Shown piece by piece: positions 44,874 to 54,866 of a stretch of 64,000 nucleotides of DNA. How positions within the stretch are numbered: the stretch's first letter is position 1; every line of letters starts with the position of its first letter. Below the pieces are notes generated by a model, which was not told the DNA's origin, did no database searches, and saw only the letters and a list, made by a program, of their open reading frames with translations. Origin of the DNA: Gammaproteobacteria bacterium HGW-Gammaproteobacteria-2 (GTDB taxonomy: Bacteria; Pseudomonadota; Gammaproteobacteria; Xanthomonadales; Xanthomonadaceae); assembly GCA_002840015.1 (NCBI GenBank), contig PGZE01000011.1, positions 62,001-126,000 of the forward strand. Direction: 5' to 3'. The position numbers and the translations under genes are program-made.

Positions 44874-47489
44874 ATGCAGCATGTTTCACTTGCAATAACG
44901 GCGTCTGAGCCGCTTCGCCCGATGCGCGTCAGCGCCAGAGGTGAAGTTCTGGCCGCTCGTCTGCTGGCCATGTGGAATGGTGGCTGGGATATCAATATCC
45001 TGATGCTGCTTCAGGCCGATGTGCATGCGCTGTCTGCGCTCGCTTGCGATAAGGGCCATGTGCGTTTGCGGCAAGTGGCTGCTGCCATCAACACGCTGCT
45101 GCACAAGGCTTTGGTGCAGCCGCGCCTGCCCAACGAACACGAAGCGCGAGACTTGGCGGGTTATGCGGCCGCGTTACGCGAAGTGAGTGCCGAACTGGTG
45201 CAGACTGAACCAGTTGATCGTATCCAGCGCGGCGACGTGTCGCGCGCTGAGCGTCCGCCAGCAGATTATTGGCAGCGCTGGCAGCACGCCGATTCAGCTG
45301 CCGGCAACGTGGGCGCCAATCCGCCTTGCCACGTCAGTGTGTCTCCCCTGAAACCACCTGAAGGAATTCCCGTGACTACGCCAATGAATCACGAACCGCC
45401 CGCGAGCGAGGAACCCGGCAGAGGGGCCGCAGCGGTTTTGGCCAAGCGTGCATACCACCTCACCCAGGGTGGGCCGGTTTATAGCGAGCTTGGACCATGC
45501 CTTGAGGCGGAAGGGGCAGAGCTGGAGATTCTGGATTCTGCTGATGAACTGATCGAGCTTCTTGGTGCGCTGCCGCCGGAGCTGGTAATTGTCGATGCCG
45601 GGTTCATCGAGGATATCGAGCGTATTGGCAAGGCGGTGCAAAAAGTACGCGACCACGTCGGCAACCACCTGTGCCTTGCAGTCATTCTTGAGCGGGACGA
45701 ATTAGCGCTGCGATTGCGCGCTCGGCGTGCGGGCGCAGACACGCTGGTGGTGGCCCCATCGACAGTTGAAGACATTTTGCGTGTTTTACGCGCGGTGGCT
45801 GTACCGCCAGCTGGCGATCCCTACCGTATCCTGATCGTTGAATATGATCGCGCGCAAGGCGTTTTTGCCGAAAGCGTGCTGCGCAATACCGGCATGGATG
45901 CACGCGTGGTAGAAGACCCGTTGGCTGTGCTTGATACATTGCAAACCTTCAGGCCTGATCTGATCTTGATGGATTTGTACATGCCGCGCTGCAATGGCAT
46001 GGAGCTGACCACACTGATCCGTGAACAGCCGGAGTTTTTGCACACTCCCATCGTGTTTCTCAGCGGCGAGTCCGATGAGGAAGTGCAATTTGAGGTGATC
46101 GATGCCGGTGCGGATGATTTTATTGCCAAGCCAGTGCGGCCACGGCATTTGATCGCTGCCGTGCAAAACCGCGTGCAGCGCGCGCGTGTGCTTGCCAATC
46201 GCGGCAGTAATCCGGGCGATGATCGCGACGCGCGTACCGGCCTGCATCATCGCGATATTCTGATGTTGCACTTGCAGGATCTGTTGGCGGCCAGGAAAGA
46301 TACCGAAAGAGCTGGTGGTTTGCTGTTCCTGGAAGTCGAGGCCGCAGCACAGATACGTGAGCGACATGGGTTGGCGGCGCTCGAACAGGTGCTTGCCGAT
46401 GTCGGCCGCGTGCTGGCTGGCAAGCTGCCAGTTGATGGCTATGCTGCGCGCCTCGGGGATGCCAGTTATCTGGTAGTCGATGGCAACGCCGGTTTGTCTG
46501 CGCTTGAAGCCGGCGCGGCCAGATTGCGCGCCGAGTTGATGCAACATGCGTTTTCCGTGGATGGCAAACCGCTGCGTGTACGCATTTCGGTGGGCATTTG
46601 CCCGTTTGCGGCAGTGCCAGCCGATGTGGGTGCTGTGCTTAATGCCTCCGAGAGGGCGTGTCGCAATGCACGTAGCACGGACCGTGGTATTGCCTGCCAT
46701 GAACCGCCCAAGGATGCCGAGCGCGAAGCACAGGTGGGCCTTGAGAAGAGCATTCGTGATGCGATTGATGAGTCTGGATTCGAGTTTGTATACCAGCCCA
46801 TCGTGGCGGTGCAGGGTGGTGAGGATGCCCAGTTCCAGTGCCTGCTGCGCTTGCGCGACAGTGATGGCAAAGTGCATCAAGCCGGTACCATCGTGCCTGT
46901 TGCCGAGCGCCGTGGCTGGATTGCCGAAGTGGACCGCTGGGCAGTCTCCGAAGCGATTGCGGTCATCGCGCGCAAGCAGGCCGAGAACAGCAAATTGCGC
47001 CTGTTTCTCACCCAATCACCGGTTAGCCTGGCCTCGCCACAGTATGCCGACTGGTTGCGCGATCAGCTGATTGCCGCTCACATTGAGCCAGAGTCGCTGG
47101 TCATCGAAATTCGCATGGACGAAGCCATTGTGCATTCGGCCACCATCGGCGAGTTTTGCCGCAGCCTTGTCCATCATGGCGTCAGTTTTTGCCTGAGCCA
47201 GTTCGAAGCAGGCCTTGATGCGGCCAGCTTGCTGGAGCATCTGCCACTGAGCTTCATCAAGTTGGGCCCGCGTTACCTGCGGGCCGCTGCTGGCGGCACG
47301 ATCAAGGACGAATTGCACAACGTGATCGCAAAGGCGCATCAGCTCGGCATCAAAGTGATCGGCCATCGTGTTGAAGATCCGCAATCGGCTGCCACCCTGT
47401 GGATGGTCGGGATTGATTTTCTGCAAGGCAATCTGGTGCAACAGGCGGGTGATGCCCTGAGTTTTGATTTCAAGTCGGCTGTGCTGTGA
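44874..47489 (+). CDS. Response regulator with degenerate GGDEF and EAL domains
   Basis: Encodes 871 aa. Order: an HPt-like helical segment (about 10-110), a linker, a receiver-like domain without a clear phospho-Asp (about 190-315), a receiver with LILMDLYMPRCNG (about 320-440), a GGDEF-like domain where the motif has become RLGDASYLVV, and an EAL-like domain. The EAL part reads QCLLRLRD for EALLR, SQFEAG for DDFG and GHRVED for AEGVE, so neither enzyme activity is expected. It probably binds cyclic di-GMP or partners. It lies 62 bases upstream of the hybrid kinase. The ATG at 44874 follows AGGGGG. Confidence 0.85.
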   Translation: MQHVSLAITASEPLRPMRVSARGEVLAARLLAMWNGGWDINILMLLQADVHALSALACDKGHVRLRQVAAAINTLLHKALVQPRLPNEHEARDLAGYAAALREVSAELVQTEPVDRIQRGDVSRAERPPADYWQRWQHADSAAGNVGANPPCHVSVSPLKPPEGIPVTTPMNHEPPASEEPGRGAAAVLAKRAYHLTQGGPVYSELGPCLEAEGAELEILDSADELIELLGALPPELVIVDAGFIEDIERIGKAVQKVRDHVGNHLCLAVILERDELALRLRARRAGADTLVVAPSTVEDILRVLRAVAVPPAGDPYRILIVEYDRAQGVFAESVLRNTGMDARVVEDPLAVLDTLQTFRPDLILMDLYMPRCNGMELTTLIREQPEFLHTPIVFLSGESDEEVQFEVIDAGADDFIAKPVRPRHLIAAVQNRVQRARVLANRGSNPGDDRDARTGLHHRDILMLHLQDLLAARKDTERAGGLLFLEVEAAAQIRERHGLAALEQVLADVGRVLAGKLPVDGYAARLGDASYLVVDGNAGLSALEAGAARLRAELMQHAFSVDGKPLRVRISVGICPFAAVPADVGAVLNASERACRNARSTDRGIACHEPPKDAEREAQVGLEKSIRDAIDESGFEFVYQPIVAVQGGEDAQFQCLLRLRDSDGKVHQAGTIVPVAERRGWIAEVDRWAVSEAIAVIARKQAENSKLRLFLTQSPVSLASPQYADWLRDQLIAAHIEPESLVIEIRMDEAIVHSATIGEFCRSLVHHGVSFCLSQFEAGLDAASLLEHLPLSFIKLGPRYLRAAAGGTIKDELHNVIAKAHQLGIKVIGHRVEDPQSAATLWMVGIDFLQGNLVQQAGDALSFDFKSAVL

Positions 47490-47551
47490 GCAACCGATGA
47501 TGGCGCATCCCGGACAAGGGGAAACCCACTTTTTCTCATGGGGGCACTGAG

Positions 47552-49909
47552 GTGTTTTTATTGGGTTTGCGCGTAATCACCGTGCTGGCTTTGGCCGGTG
47601 CAATCGCCATTTCGTTGCTGCTGCCGCAGCCGTTATCCGACGATTGGCGCTATCTCGCGCCTGCCTTGGTGCTGATTGGCTTGCTTGGTTTTTTTGGCGC
47701 CTGGTACCTGAGCCATAGGCAGATGCGAGCGTGTGTTGGCAGCCAGCAACTGGCGCTGGCGCATGAGCAACAACAGGTCATCCACCTCACCGAACAGGTA
47801 CTGCGACACGAGCGCACGCAAAACGAACTGGTGCTGGCCAAGCGCACAGCAGAAGCCGCAGTAATGGCGAAGGGCGAGTTTCTTGCCACCATGAGCCACG
47901 AGATTCGCACCCCGCTCAACGGCATCATTCCGATGCTGGATCTATTGCAGGGATCAGGCCTTCGCCCGGATCAAACCGACTTGGTCGTAACCGCATTCGG
48001 CTCCGCCCGGCAGTTGCTGCGGATTGTTGATGACATACTCGATTATTCCAAGCTGGAAGCCAGCAAACTCGAGTTGGAGACGGTCGGCATCAACCTGCGC
48101 GAGCTGCTTTCGCTGGTAATCCGCCTGATGGAAAAATCCGCCGAGAGCAAACGCCTGCGATTGAGCCTGAACATCGACCCGGCATTGCGTTTGGCGGTGC
48201 GTGGCGACCCGACCCGTTTGCGGCAAGTGCTGTCGAATCTGCTCAGCAACGCCATCAAGTTTACCGAGCGCGGTGCAGTGACCCTGAGCATCATGCGCAA
48301 AGGTGAAACGCGCAGCCATCACCTGGTTCGCTTTGAAGTCCGCGATACCGGTATTGGCATTCCCGCCGAAGCGGCGGCGCGGCTGTTCCAGGCGTTTACC
48401 CAGGCCGATACCTCAACCACGCGCTTGTATGGCGGCACCGGCCTTGGCCTGGCCATCAGTCAACGCATTGTGCGCTTGATGGGTGGCACCATCGGCTTTG
48501 AATCCACGCAGGGGCAGGGCACGTTGTTCTGGGTGGAAGTGCCGCTGCTCAAGGCGGTGGGTGATATGGCCAGTGCCCGGGTCGAGCTGAGCGATGCCCA
48601 CATGCTGGTATTGAGCAATGAACTGCGGTTGCAGCAACGCCTGAAGTTTGCACTCAAAAATTGGGGAGTGAATGCGGCATTTACCGACACCACGCAAGAT
48701 GCGTTGGTCAGCTTGCGTGATGGCGTTGGCAAGGCAAACAAAAAGCCGTTTGAATTGTTGCTGGCCGATCTGACAAGTATTCGCACCACCGTGGTTGCGC
48801 TGCATCGCAATGTGCGCCGCAACACCGATCTGGACAATCTGCGCATTGTCTATTTGCGCGGTAATGAAGCGCCGCCGGATGAAGTCATCGAGGCCGGTCG
48901 GGTGCTGGTACTGCCGCGTGATACCAGCGATGCCGAATTGCGTATGGCGTTGAGCAAGTTTCTCGCTGATGAAACGGCCTCGTCTGACAAGGTCGTTGAC
49001 GCATTGGCAGCGGCCCCGGAGCTGGCTTTGTCTGAGCCAGACGCGCCGGCAACGGGCAAACTGCGCGGGCGTGTGCTGCTGGTCGAGGACAACCCGGTCA
49101 ATCGCATGGTGGCACAACGGTTGCTCGATCTGATGGGCCTTGCTTGCGATGCCGTTGAAAATGGCAAACTGGCGATCGAGCGGCTTGCCGATCATCGTTA
49201 CGACGCCGTGTTGATGGATTGTCAGATGCCGATCATGGATGGCTATGGCGCCACCCGCTTGTGGCGGGAGCACGAAGAACAGTTGGGTGCCGGCCGCCTT
49301 CCGATCATCGCCATGACCGCAAACGCAATGGCCGGTGATCGGCAGAAATGCCTGGATGCGGGTATGGATGATTATCTGGCCAAGCCGGTGACCCGCGAGC
49401 AGATGCGGGCCACGCTGGCGCGCTGGATAACACAACCGGCGGCGTCGGCAGATGGCTCCGACGTTGCAGCACCAATCGCAACGCCTGCATCAGTTCAACC
49501 GGCAGTGGTTAGCGTGCTGCCGGCAAGCAGGCCCATTGCGGCCACGCCTCAGCGTGAGCCACGCGCTACCGCAGCACCCGGCGCAATGGCGCCGTTGTCA
49601 AACCAGTTCATTCGTGGCCCGGCAATCGATCACGAGGTAACCGACGAATTGCGCGAGATGATGGGCGAGGACTTCCGCTCACTGGTGAAAGTATTTTTGG
49701 AGGATGCACCGAGCCATCTGGCACAACTGGAAGCGGCCGCGCTGGGTGCCGATCTCGCCGCCATGGCCGGCCCCGCGCACACACTGAAATCCGCCAGCGC
49801 CAATCTCGGTGCGACCATGCTGTCGGATCTGGCGCGCACCATCGAAAGCGGCGCCCGCAAAGGCCAACTCGCCGCGCCGGAATTGCGTGCGGCGGTTTTT
49901 GTAGGCTAA
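47552..49909 (+). CDS. Hybrid histidine kinase (HisKA-HATPase-REC-HPt)
   Basis: Encodes 785 aa. Two N-terminal membrane helices (about 7-25 and 37-53), a coiled coil, then HisKA with [10 protein letters not shown] (His116), HATPase with [20 protein letters not shown] and [12 protein letters not shown] receiver-like domain lacking key acids follows, then a true receiver with [12 protein letters not shown] and [12 protein letters not shown], and an HPt domain with [12 protein letters not shown]. The last residues AAVFVG end just before a REP-like unit, so the HPt tail seems slightly shortened. The start is GTG. Likely phosphorelay partner of the preceding response regulator. Confidence 0.9.
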   Translation: MFLLGLRVITVLALAGAIAISLLLPQPLSDDWRYLAPALVLIGLLGFFGAWYLSHRQMRACVGSQQLALAHEQQQVIHLTEQVLRHERTQNELVLAKRTAEAAVMAKGEFLATMSHEIRTPLNGIIPMLDLLQGSGLRPDQTDLVVTAFGSARQLLRIVDDILDYSKLEASKLELETVGINLRELLSLVIRLMEKSAESKRLRLSLNIDPALRLAVRGDPTRLRQVLSNLLSNAIKFTERGAVTLSIMRKGETRSHHLVRFEVRDTGIGIPAEAAARLFQAFTQADTSTTRLYGGTGLGLAISQRIVRLMGGTIGFESTQGQGTLFWVEVPLLKAVGDMASARVELSDAHMLVLSNELRLQQRLKFALKNWGVNAAFTDTTQDALVSLRDGVGKANKKPFELLLADLTSIRTTVVALHRNVRRNTDLDNLRIVYLRGNEAPPDEVIEAGRVLVLPRDTSDAELRMALSKFLADETASSDKVVDALAAAPELALSEPDAPATGKLRGRVLLVEDNPVNRMVAQRLLDLMGLACDAVENGKLAIERLADHRYDAVLMDCQMPIMDGYGATRLWREHEEQLGAGRLPIIAMTANAMAGDRQKCLDAGMDDYLAKPVTREQMRATLARWITQPAASADGSDVAAPIATPASVQPAVVSVLPASRPIAATPQREPRATAAPGAMAPLSNQFIRGPAIDHEVTDELREMMGEDFRSLVKVFLEDAPSHLAQLEAAALGADLAAMAGPAHTLKSASANLGATMLSDLARTIESGARKGQLAAPELRAAVFVG

Positions 49910-49930
49910 CGCTCACGCGCACCACATTAC

Positions 49931-49996
49931 CTGTGGGAGCGCGCCTGCGCGCGAAGGTTTTGCCGGTTTGGTTCGCCTGCAGGCCGACGCCCACAG
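49931..49996. repeat. REP/BIME-like unit with CTGTGGG...CCCACAG ends
   Basis: CTGTGGG (49931-49937) and CCCACAG (49990-49996) bracket GAGCGCGCCTGCGCGCGAAG and further GC-rich palindromic sequence. It belongs to the same family as units near 38941, 53132 and 53355. Confidence 0.75.
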
Positions 49997-50082
49997 AAGC
50001 GCTGGCTTGCACCGGCGAGCGACACAGTCGCTCCAGGGTGATCTCTTGCAGTTACGCTCGGAGGCATCGCTGGAGCACCCTG

Positions 50083-50116
50083 TGGTCGACCTGCCTGCCG
50101 GCAGGCAGGTCGACCA
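50083..50116. repeat. 34-bp perfect palindrome
   Basis: The left half TGGTCGACCTGCCTGCC (50083-50099) is exactly complementary to the right half GGCAGGCAGGTCGACCA (50100-50116). It lies between the convergent hybrid kinase and ahcY genes. Without a T run it is not a standard terminator, but as RNA it would form a strong hairpin from either strand. Confidence 0.9.
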
Positions 50117-50147
50117 ACCGACTGCGTCGCCGGTGAATCAATTGCGA

Positions 50148-51578
50148 TCAGTAGCGATAATGATCCGGCTTGTACGGGCCTTCCACCGGGATGCCGAGGT
50201 AGGCCGATTGCTCGGCGGTGAGCACGGTCAACTTCACCCCGATCTGCTCCAGGTGCAGGCGCGCGACTTCTTCGTCGAGTTGCTTGGGCAGGCGATACAC
50301 GGTCTTCTCGTACTTGTCCTTGTTCGCCCACAGGTCGATCTGCGCCAGAGTCTGGTTGGAGAACGAGTTGGACATCACGAACGCCGGGTGGCCATGCGCG
50401 CAGCCGAGGTTGACCAGGCGGCCTTCGGCGAGGATGTAGATGCTGCGGCCGCTGGCGAAGGTGTAGCGATCAACCTGCGGCTTGATGTTTTCCTTGGCCA
50501 CATCCTTGGCCGCGTTCAGTCGATCCATCTGGATTTCGTTGTCGAAGTGGCCGATGTTGCACACCAGTGCATTGTTCTTCATGCCCTGCATGTGCTCAAA
50601 GGTGATCACGTCCTTGTTGCCGGTGGTGGTGACGAAGATGTCGGCTTCGTGCAGCACATCTTCGATGGTCTTGACCTCGAAGCCTTCCATCGCCGCTTGC
50701 AGGGCGTTGATCGGGTCGATCTCGGTGACGATAACGCGCGCGCCGAAGCTCTTGAGCGAATGCGAGCAGCCCTTGCCAACATCGCCGTAACCGCAGACCA
50801 CCGCCACCTTGCCGGCGATCATCAGATCGGTGGCGCGCTTGATGCCGTCGGCCAGCGATTCGCGGCAGCCGTACAGGTTGTCGAACTTGCTCTTGGTCAC
50901 CGAGTCGTTGACGTTGATGGCCGGTACCAGCAGCTTGCCGGCCTCCATCATCTGGTACAGGCGATGCACGCCAGTGGTGGTTTCCTCGGACACGCCGCGC
51001 CAGTCTTTGGCTACCGTCTTCCAGAAGCCGGGGCGCTCGCTGCGGGTGCGCTTGAGCAGGTCCTTTACCACTTGTTCTTCATGGTTGGCGCCGGGTTGAT
51101 CCACCCAGTTGTCGCCGTTTTCCATGTCCAGGCCCTTGTGGATCAGCAGGGTGGCATCGCCGCCGTCATCGACGATCAGCTCCGGGCCGGTCATTCCTTC
51201 ATGGGTCAGCATGTCCAGGGTGCAGTCCCAGTACTCTTCCAGGGTTTCGCCTTTCCAGGCAAACACCGGTATGCCGCTGGCCGCGATCGCCGCAGCAGCG
51301 TCATCCTGGGTCGAGAAAATATTGCATGAGGCCCAACGCACCGTGGCGCCGAGTGCGCTCAGGGTCTCGATCAGCACCGCGGTTTCTTTGGTCATGTGCA
51401 GCGAGCCCGACAGGCGAACGCCCTTGAGCGGCTGCAGCGGCGCATACTTGGCGCGGATCTGCATCAGGCCGGGCATTTCTTCCTCGGCCATGCGAATACG
51501 CTTGCGGCCAGTGGCGGCCAGCGCGATATCGCGGATTTTGTAGTCGGGTGTGGCTTGTGGTTTGGCAACGGCATTCAT
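50148..51578 (-). CDS. ahcY: Adenosylhomocysteinase
   Basis: Encodes 476 aa. It reversibly hydrolyses S-adenosylhomocysteine to adenosine and homocysteine, which clears the product inhibitor of methyltransferases. Landmarks are [29 protein letters not shown], the NAD-binding [13 protein letters not shown] and the C-terminal PDHYRY. Preceded by a SAH riboswitch that couples expression to substrate level. Confidence 0.98.
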   Translation of the reverse strand: MNAVAKPQATPDYKIRDIALAATGRKRIRMAEEEMPGLMQIRAKYAPLQPLKGVRLSGSLHMTKETAVLIETLSALGATVRWASCNIFSTQDDAAAAIAASGIPVFAWKGETLEEYWDCTLDMLTHEGMTGPELIVDDGGDATLLIHKGLDMENGDNWVDQPGANHEEQVVKDLLKRTRSERPGFWKTVAKDWRGVSEETTTGVHRLYQMMEAGKLLVPAINVNDSVTKSKFDNLYGCRESLADGIKRATDLMIAGKVAVVCGYGDVGKGCSHSLKSFGARVIVTEIDPINALQAAMEGFEVKTIEDVLHEADIFVTTTGNKDVITFEHMQGMKNNALVCNIGHFDNEIQMDRLNAAKDVAKENIKPQVDRYTFASGRSIYILAEGRLVNLGCAHGHPAFVMSNSFSNQTLAQIDLWANKDKYEKTVYRLPKQLDEEVARLHLEQIGVKLTVLTAEQSAYLGIPVEGPYKPDHYRY

Positions 51579-51636
51579 CGGTAGAGTCTCCGGATGGTTG
51601 GGGAAGGGGCCGCATATTGCGGGCTTCCGAGCTTCT

Positions 51637-51702
51637 CCGGGCGCCGTTGAACGTGTTGCTGCCGAGCCTGGCCTGGGTGACAGGTCGCAGCGCCCCTCGA
51701 CA
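51637..51702 (-). promoter_or_regulatory. SAH riboswitch upstream of ahcY
   Basis: The minus strand contains the three conserved blocks in order: GAGGGGCGCTGCGAC (about 51698-51684), CCAGGCTCGGC (51671-51661) and CAACGGCGCCC (51649-51639). These match the SAH riboswitch core (GCGCUGCRAC, CCAGGCUCGG, CAACGGCGC). It senses S-adenosylhomocysteine and raises ahcY expression. It lies about 60-120 bases before the start codon, directly after the likely promoter. Confidence 0.93.
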
Positions 51703-51709
51703 GCCGCTA

Positions 51710-51741
51710 ATTATACCCCGGACTGCCGGCAGCGCTGTCAA
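51710..51741 (-). promoter_or_regulatory. Promoter of ahcY
   Basis: A perfect -10 TATAAT lies at 51715-51710 on the minus strand, about 8 bases before the riboswitch. A perfect TTGACA at 51741-51736 is 20 bases further upstream, longer than the usual 17, so it may not be the true -35. Confidence 0.6.
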
Positions 51742-51807
51742 CGGCAGGTGAACGTCTGTCACGGTATGTGGTCACAATGCCGGTTGCCTATCGCCACAGG
51801 ACTTTCG

Positions 51808-53118
51808 ATGCCCAAGCCAAACGCTGCACAGGCCCGCCCGCAGGTGGTTATCGTTGGCGCCGGTTTCGCGGGCTTGTCGGCCACACTCGCCCTTGGCAAG
51901 GCGCCGGTTGACATCACCCTGATTGATCGGCGCAATTTCCATTTGTTTCAGCCCTTGTTGTACCAAGTCGCCACCGCCGGGCTCACGCCATCGGATATCG
52001 CCTGGCCGGTGCGTTCGATTTTGCGTGCGCAGCGCAATGCGCGGGTGGTGCTGGGCACGGTCACCGGGGTCGATAGCAACACCCGCGAAGTGAAAATGCA
52101 TGACGCCAGTTGCCACCGTTACGACTGGCTGGTGCTGGCCACCGGCGCCAGCCACAACTACTTCGGCAACGACGCCTGGGCGCCGGTAGCGCCGGGCCTG
52201 AAGCGGGTCGATGATGCCACTGATATCCGCCGCCGCATTCTGGTGGCTTTTGAACATGCCGAGTTGTGCGATGATCCGTTCGAGCGTGCACGGCTGATGA
52301 CGTTCGTGATCGTCGGCGGCGGCCCGACCGGGGTGGAACTGTCCGGCGCCATTGCCGAACTGGCGAAAGTGGCGCTGGCACGCGATTTTCGCCGCATCGA
52401 TCCGCGCCAGGCACGCATCATTTTGCTTGAAGGCGGGCCGCGGGTGCTGGCGGCTTTCCCCGAGTCGTTATCGAGCTACGCCCAACGCGCGCTGGAAAAG
52501 CTCGGGGTGGAGGTCAATACCGACGCCCGCGTCAGCCGTTGCGACAACGAAGGTGTGATCGTCAACGATGAGCGGCTGCCGGCCGGCAATGTGATCTGGG
52601 CGGCGGGCGTTGCCGCATCGCCGGCGGCGCGGTGGGTCGGCGCCACCAGCGATCGCTCTGGCCGCGCGCAAGTGCAGGCCGATCTGAGCCTGCCGGGGAA
52701 ACCCGATATCTTCATCATTGGCGACACCGCCGCGATGGCCAACAGCGACGGCAGCCCGGTGCCCGGTATTGCACCGGCGGCCAAGCAGGCCGGGCGTTAC
52801 GTGGCCCAGGTGATTGCCGCCGCGGTGCAGGGCAAGCCACGGCCAGCGGCGTTTCGCTACCGGCATTACGGCAACCTCGCCACCATCGGCCGTCACGAAG
52901 CGGTGATCGACTTCGGCCGCTTCACCCTCAGCGGCTGGCTGGCATGGTGGGTGTGGGGCATCGCCCACGTCTATTTCCTGATCGGCATGCGCCACCGCAT
53001 TCTGGTGGCCGCGCAGTGGATGTTCAGCTATATCACCTTCGGCCGCGGTGCGCGGCTGATCGCCGGTACTGAAGGCGATGTGCGGGTCAAGCCGAAGGAC
53101 ACTGCGCCGACAGGTTGA
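51808..53118 (+). CDS. ndh: Type II NADH dehydrogenase (NDH-2)
   Basis: Encodes 436 aa. FAD-binding VVIVGAGFAGLSATLAL starts at residue 13, FHLFQPLLYQVATAGLTPSD is the family quinone-site segment, NADH-binding FVIVGGGPTGVELSG lies near 170, and FIIGDTAAM near 305. C-terminal hydrophobic helices with WLAWWVWGIAHVYFLIGMRH attach it to the membrane. It oxidises NADH and reduces quinone without proton pumping. The ATG at 51808 follows AGGA; in-frame ATGs upstream are less likely. Confidence 0.93.
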   Translation: MPKPNAAQARPQVVIVGAGFAGLSATLALGKAPVDITLIDRRNFHLFQPLLYQVATAGLTPSDIAWPVRSILRAQRNARVVLGTVTGVDSNTREVKMHDASCHRYDWLVLATGASHNYFGNDAWAPVAPGLKRVDDATDIRRRILVAFEHAELCDDPFERARLMTFVIVGGGPTGVELSGAIAELAKVALARDFRRIDPRQARIILLEGGPRVLAAFPESLSSYAQRALEKLGVEVNTDARVSRCDNEGVIVNDERLPAGNVIWAAGVAASPAARWVGATSDRSGRAQVQADLSLPGKPDIFIIGDTAAMANSDGSPVPGIAPAAKQAGRYVAQVIAAAVQGKPRPAAFRYRHYGNLATIGRHEAVIDFGRFTLSGWLAWWVWGIAHVYFLIGMRHRILVAAQWMFSYITFGRGARLIAGTEGDVRVKPKDTAPTG

Positions 53119-53131
53119 GTCGCGAACAATC

Positions 53132-53440
53132 GTGCTGTTGTGGGAGCCGGCCTGCCGGCGAACGATCTTGCGACAGCTTCGCGCGCAGGGCGCGCTCCCA
53201 CAAACGCCCTGAAGCACCCATGTAGGAGGCCACTCTGTGGGCGACCAGCGTGCCGCGATTTGAGAAATTACGGTCGCTCACAGGGTGTACTCCCACAGAA
53301 AAGCGGCGATGTGGCCTTGTAGGAGACAACGGTGTTACTCGCTGGTGCCAATCGGTGCTGTTGTGGGAGCCGGCCTGCCGGCGAACCATCTTGTGACAGC
53401 TTCGCGCGCAAGGCGCGCTCCCACCAACGCCTTGAAGCAC
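53132..53440. repeat. Two 86-bp REP/BIME copies
   Basis: GTGCTGTTGTGGGAGCCGGC begins both copies (53132-53217 and 53355-53440). They are almost identical through GCTCCCAC and the CCTTGAAGCAC end, with about eight substitutions. Each has GTGGGAGC and GCTCCCAC as inverted ends. Between them lie GAGGCCACTCTGTGGGCGAC (about 53225) and CTCACAGGGTGTACTCCC (about 53278), members of a second palindrome family also found near 38902 and 39126. Confidence 0.85.
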
Positions 53441-53450
53441 TCCTGGAGCC

Positions 53451-53541
53451 CACCCTGTGGATGTCCTGGCGATTGCTGGCGATTGTCTCACCCTGTGGAT
53501 GTCCTGGCGATTGTCTTGGCGATTGTTCCTGGCGATTGCCC
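53451..53541. repeat. Tandem direct repeats with TGGCGATTG
   Basis: A 25-base sequence starting CACCCTGTGGATGTCCTGGC occurs at 53451-53475 and 53489-53513. The 9-mer TGGCGATTG occurs five times across the stretch. It lies about 70 bases before hmgA and may overlap its promoter region. Confidence 0.85.
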
Positions 53542-53612
53542 ACCCAACGCGAACCGTTACAATCGCACGCATTGGCGCCGCCGTTGGTCGTGGCGCAGCA
53601 GATACGGGATAG

Positions 53613-54861
53613 ATGATGAGCACGCTTGAGTATCAGTCGGGTTTTGCCAACGAGTTTGCCAGCGAGGCGTTGCCGGGCGCGTTGCCCGCTGGGCAGAACT
53701 CGCCGCAGCGTTGCCCGTACGGGCTGTATGCCGAGCAGTTGTCGGGCACCGCGTTCACCGCGCCGCGCGCCAGCAACCGGCGCAGTTGGCTGTACCGCAT
53801 CCGGCCGGCGGCAGTGCATGGTGCGTTTTCGCTGATCGAGACGGGCGCGTTTCACAACCGCTTTGCTGAGCAGGCCGCGCCGCCGGATCAACTGCGCTGG
53901 AACCCGCAAGAAATCCCGGTCAAGCCGCGCGATTTTATCGACGGTCTGTTCACCATGGCTGGCAATGGCGGGCCGGCGGCGCAGACCGGTGTCGCGATTC
54001 ATCTGTATGCCGCCAATGCCGACATGGACGGTCGCTATTTTTACAACGCCGATGGCGAAATGCTGATCGTGCCGCAGCAGGGGCGGTTGCGGATCGCTAC
54101 CGAACTCGGCGTGCTGGAGGTGGAGCCGCAGGAAATCGCGCTGATTCCGCGCGGAATCCGGTGGCGCCGCAATGCGCTTGCCGGATTTGGGGCCGATCGG
54201 TGCCAACGGACTGGCCAATGCGCGTGATTTTCTGGCGCCGGTGGCGGCGTATGAGCAGCGCGATGGCGCGTTCGAATTACTCGCCAAGTTCCAGGGCCGC
54301 CTGTGGCGCGCCGACATCGGTCATTCGCCGCTCGATGTGGTCGCCTGGCAGGGCAACTACACGCCGTGCAAATACGATCTGCGCCGTTTCAACACGATCG
54401 GCTCGATCAGTTTCGATCATCCCGACCCGAGCATCTTTCTGGTGCTCAGTTCACCGACTGATACTCCCGGTGTCGGCAATCTGGATTTTGCGATTTTCCC
54501 GCCGCGCTGGCTGGTGGCGCAGCATACCTTCCGGCCGCCGTGGTTCCATCGCAACATCGCCAGCGAGTTCATGGGGCTGGTTCACGGCAGCTATGATGCC
54601 AAGGCCGATGGCTTCGTGCCCGGCGGCAGTTCGCTGCACAATTGCATGAGCGGGCATGGCCCGGATGCCGCCACCTTCGAAAAAGCGAGTGCGGCCGATT
54701 TGAGCCGGCCCGATGTGATCACCGACACCATGGCCTTCATGTTCGAAACCCGGCTGGTGCTGCATCCCACCCGCCAGGCGCTGGAGTCGCGCACGCGCCA
54801 ATCCGATTACCAGCAATGCTGGCAAGGCCTGGCGGCAAACTTCGATCCAAACCGGCCCTGA
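53613..54861 (+). pseudogene. hmgA: Homogentisate 1,2-dioxygenase, frameshifted by an internal deletion
   Basis: The first frame covers [19 protein letters not shown] to [16 protein letters not shown]; the second resumes at [20 protein letters not shown] and runs to the end (NFDPNRP). The frames meet at about 54165-54175. About 20 residues usual for the family between IPRGVRF and [10 protein letters not shown] are missing, and the reading frame changes. The iron-binding His and Glu residues of the second half ([21 protein letters not shown]) are present. The enzyme opens homogentisate in tyrosine breakdown. As written no active enzyme can be made; decay or an assembly error are both possible. 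Confidence 0.8.
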
Positions 54862-54866
54862 TCGCC

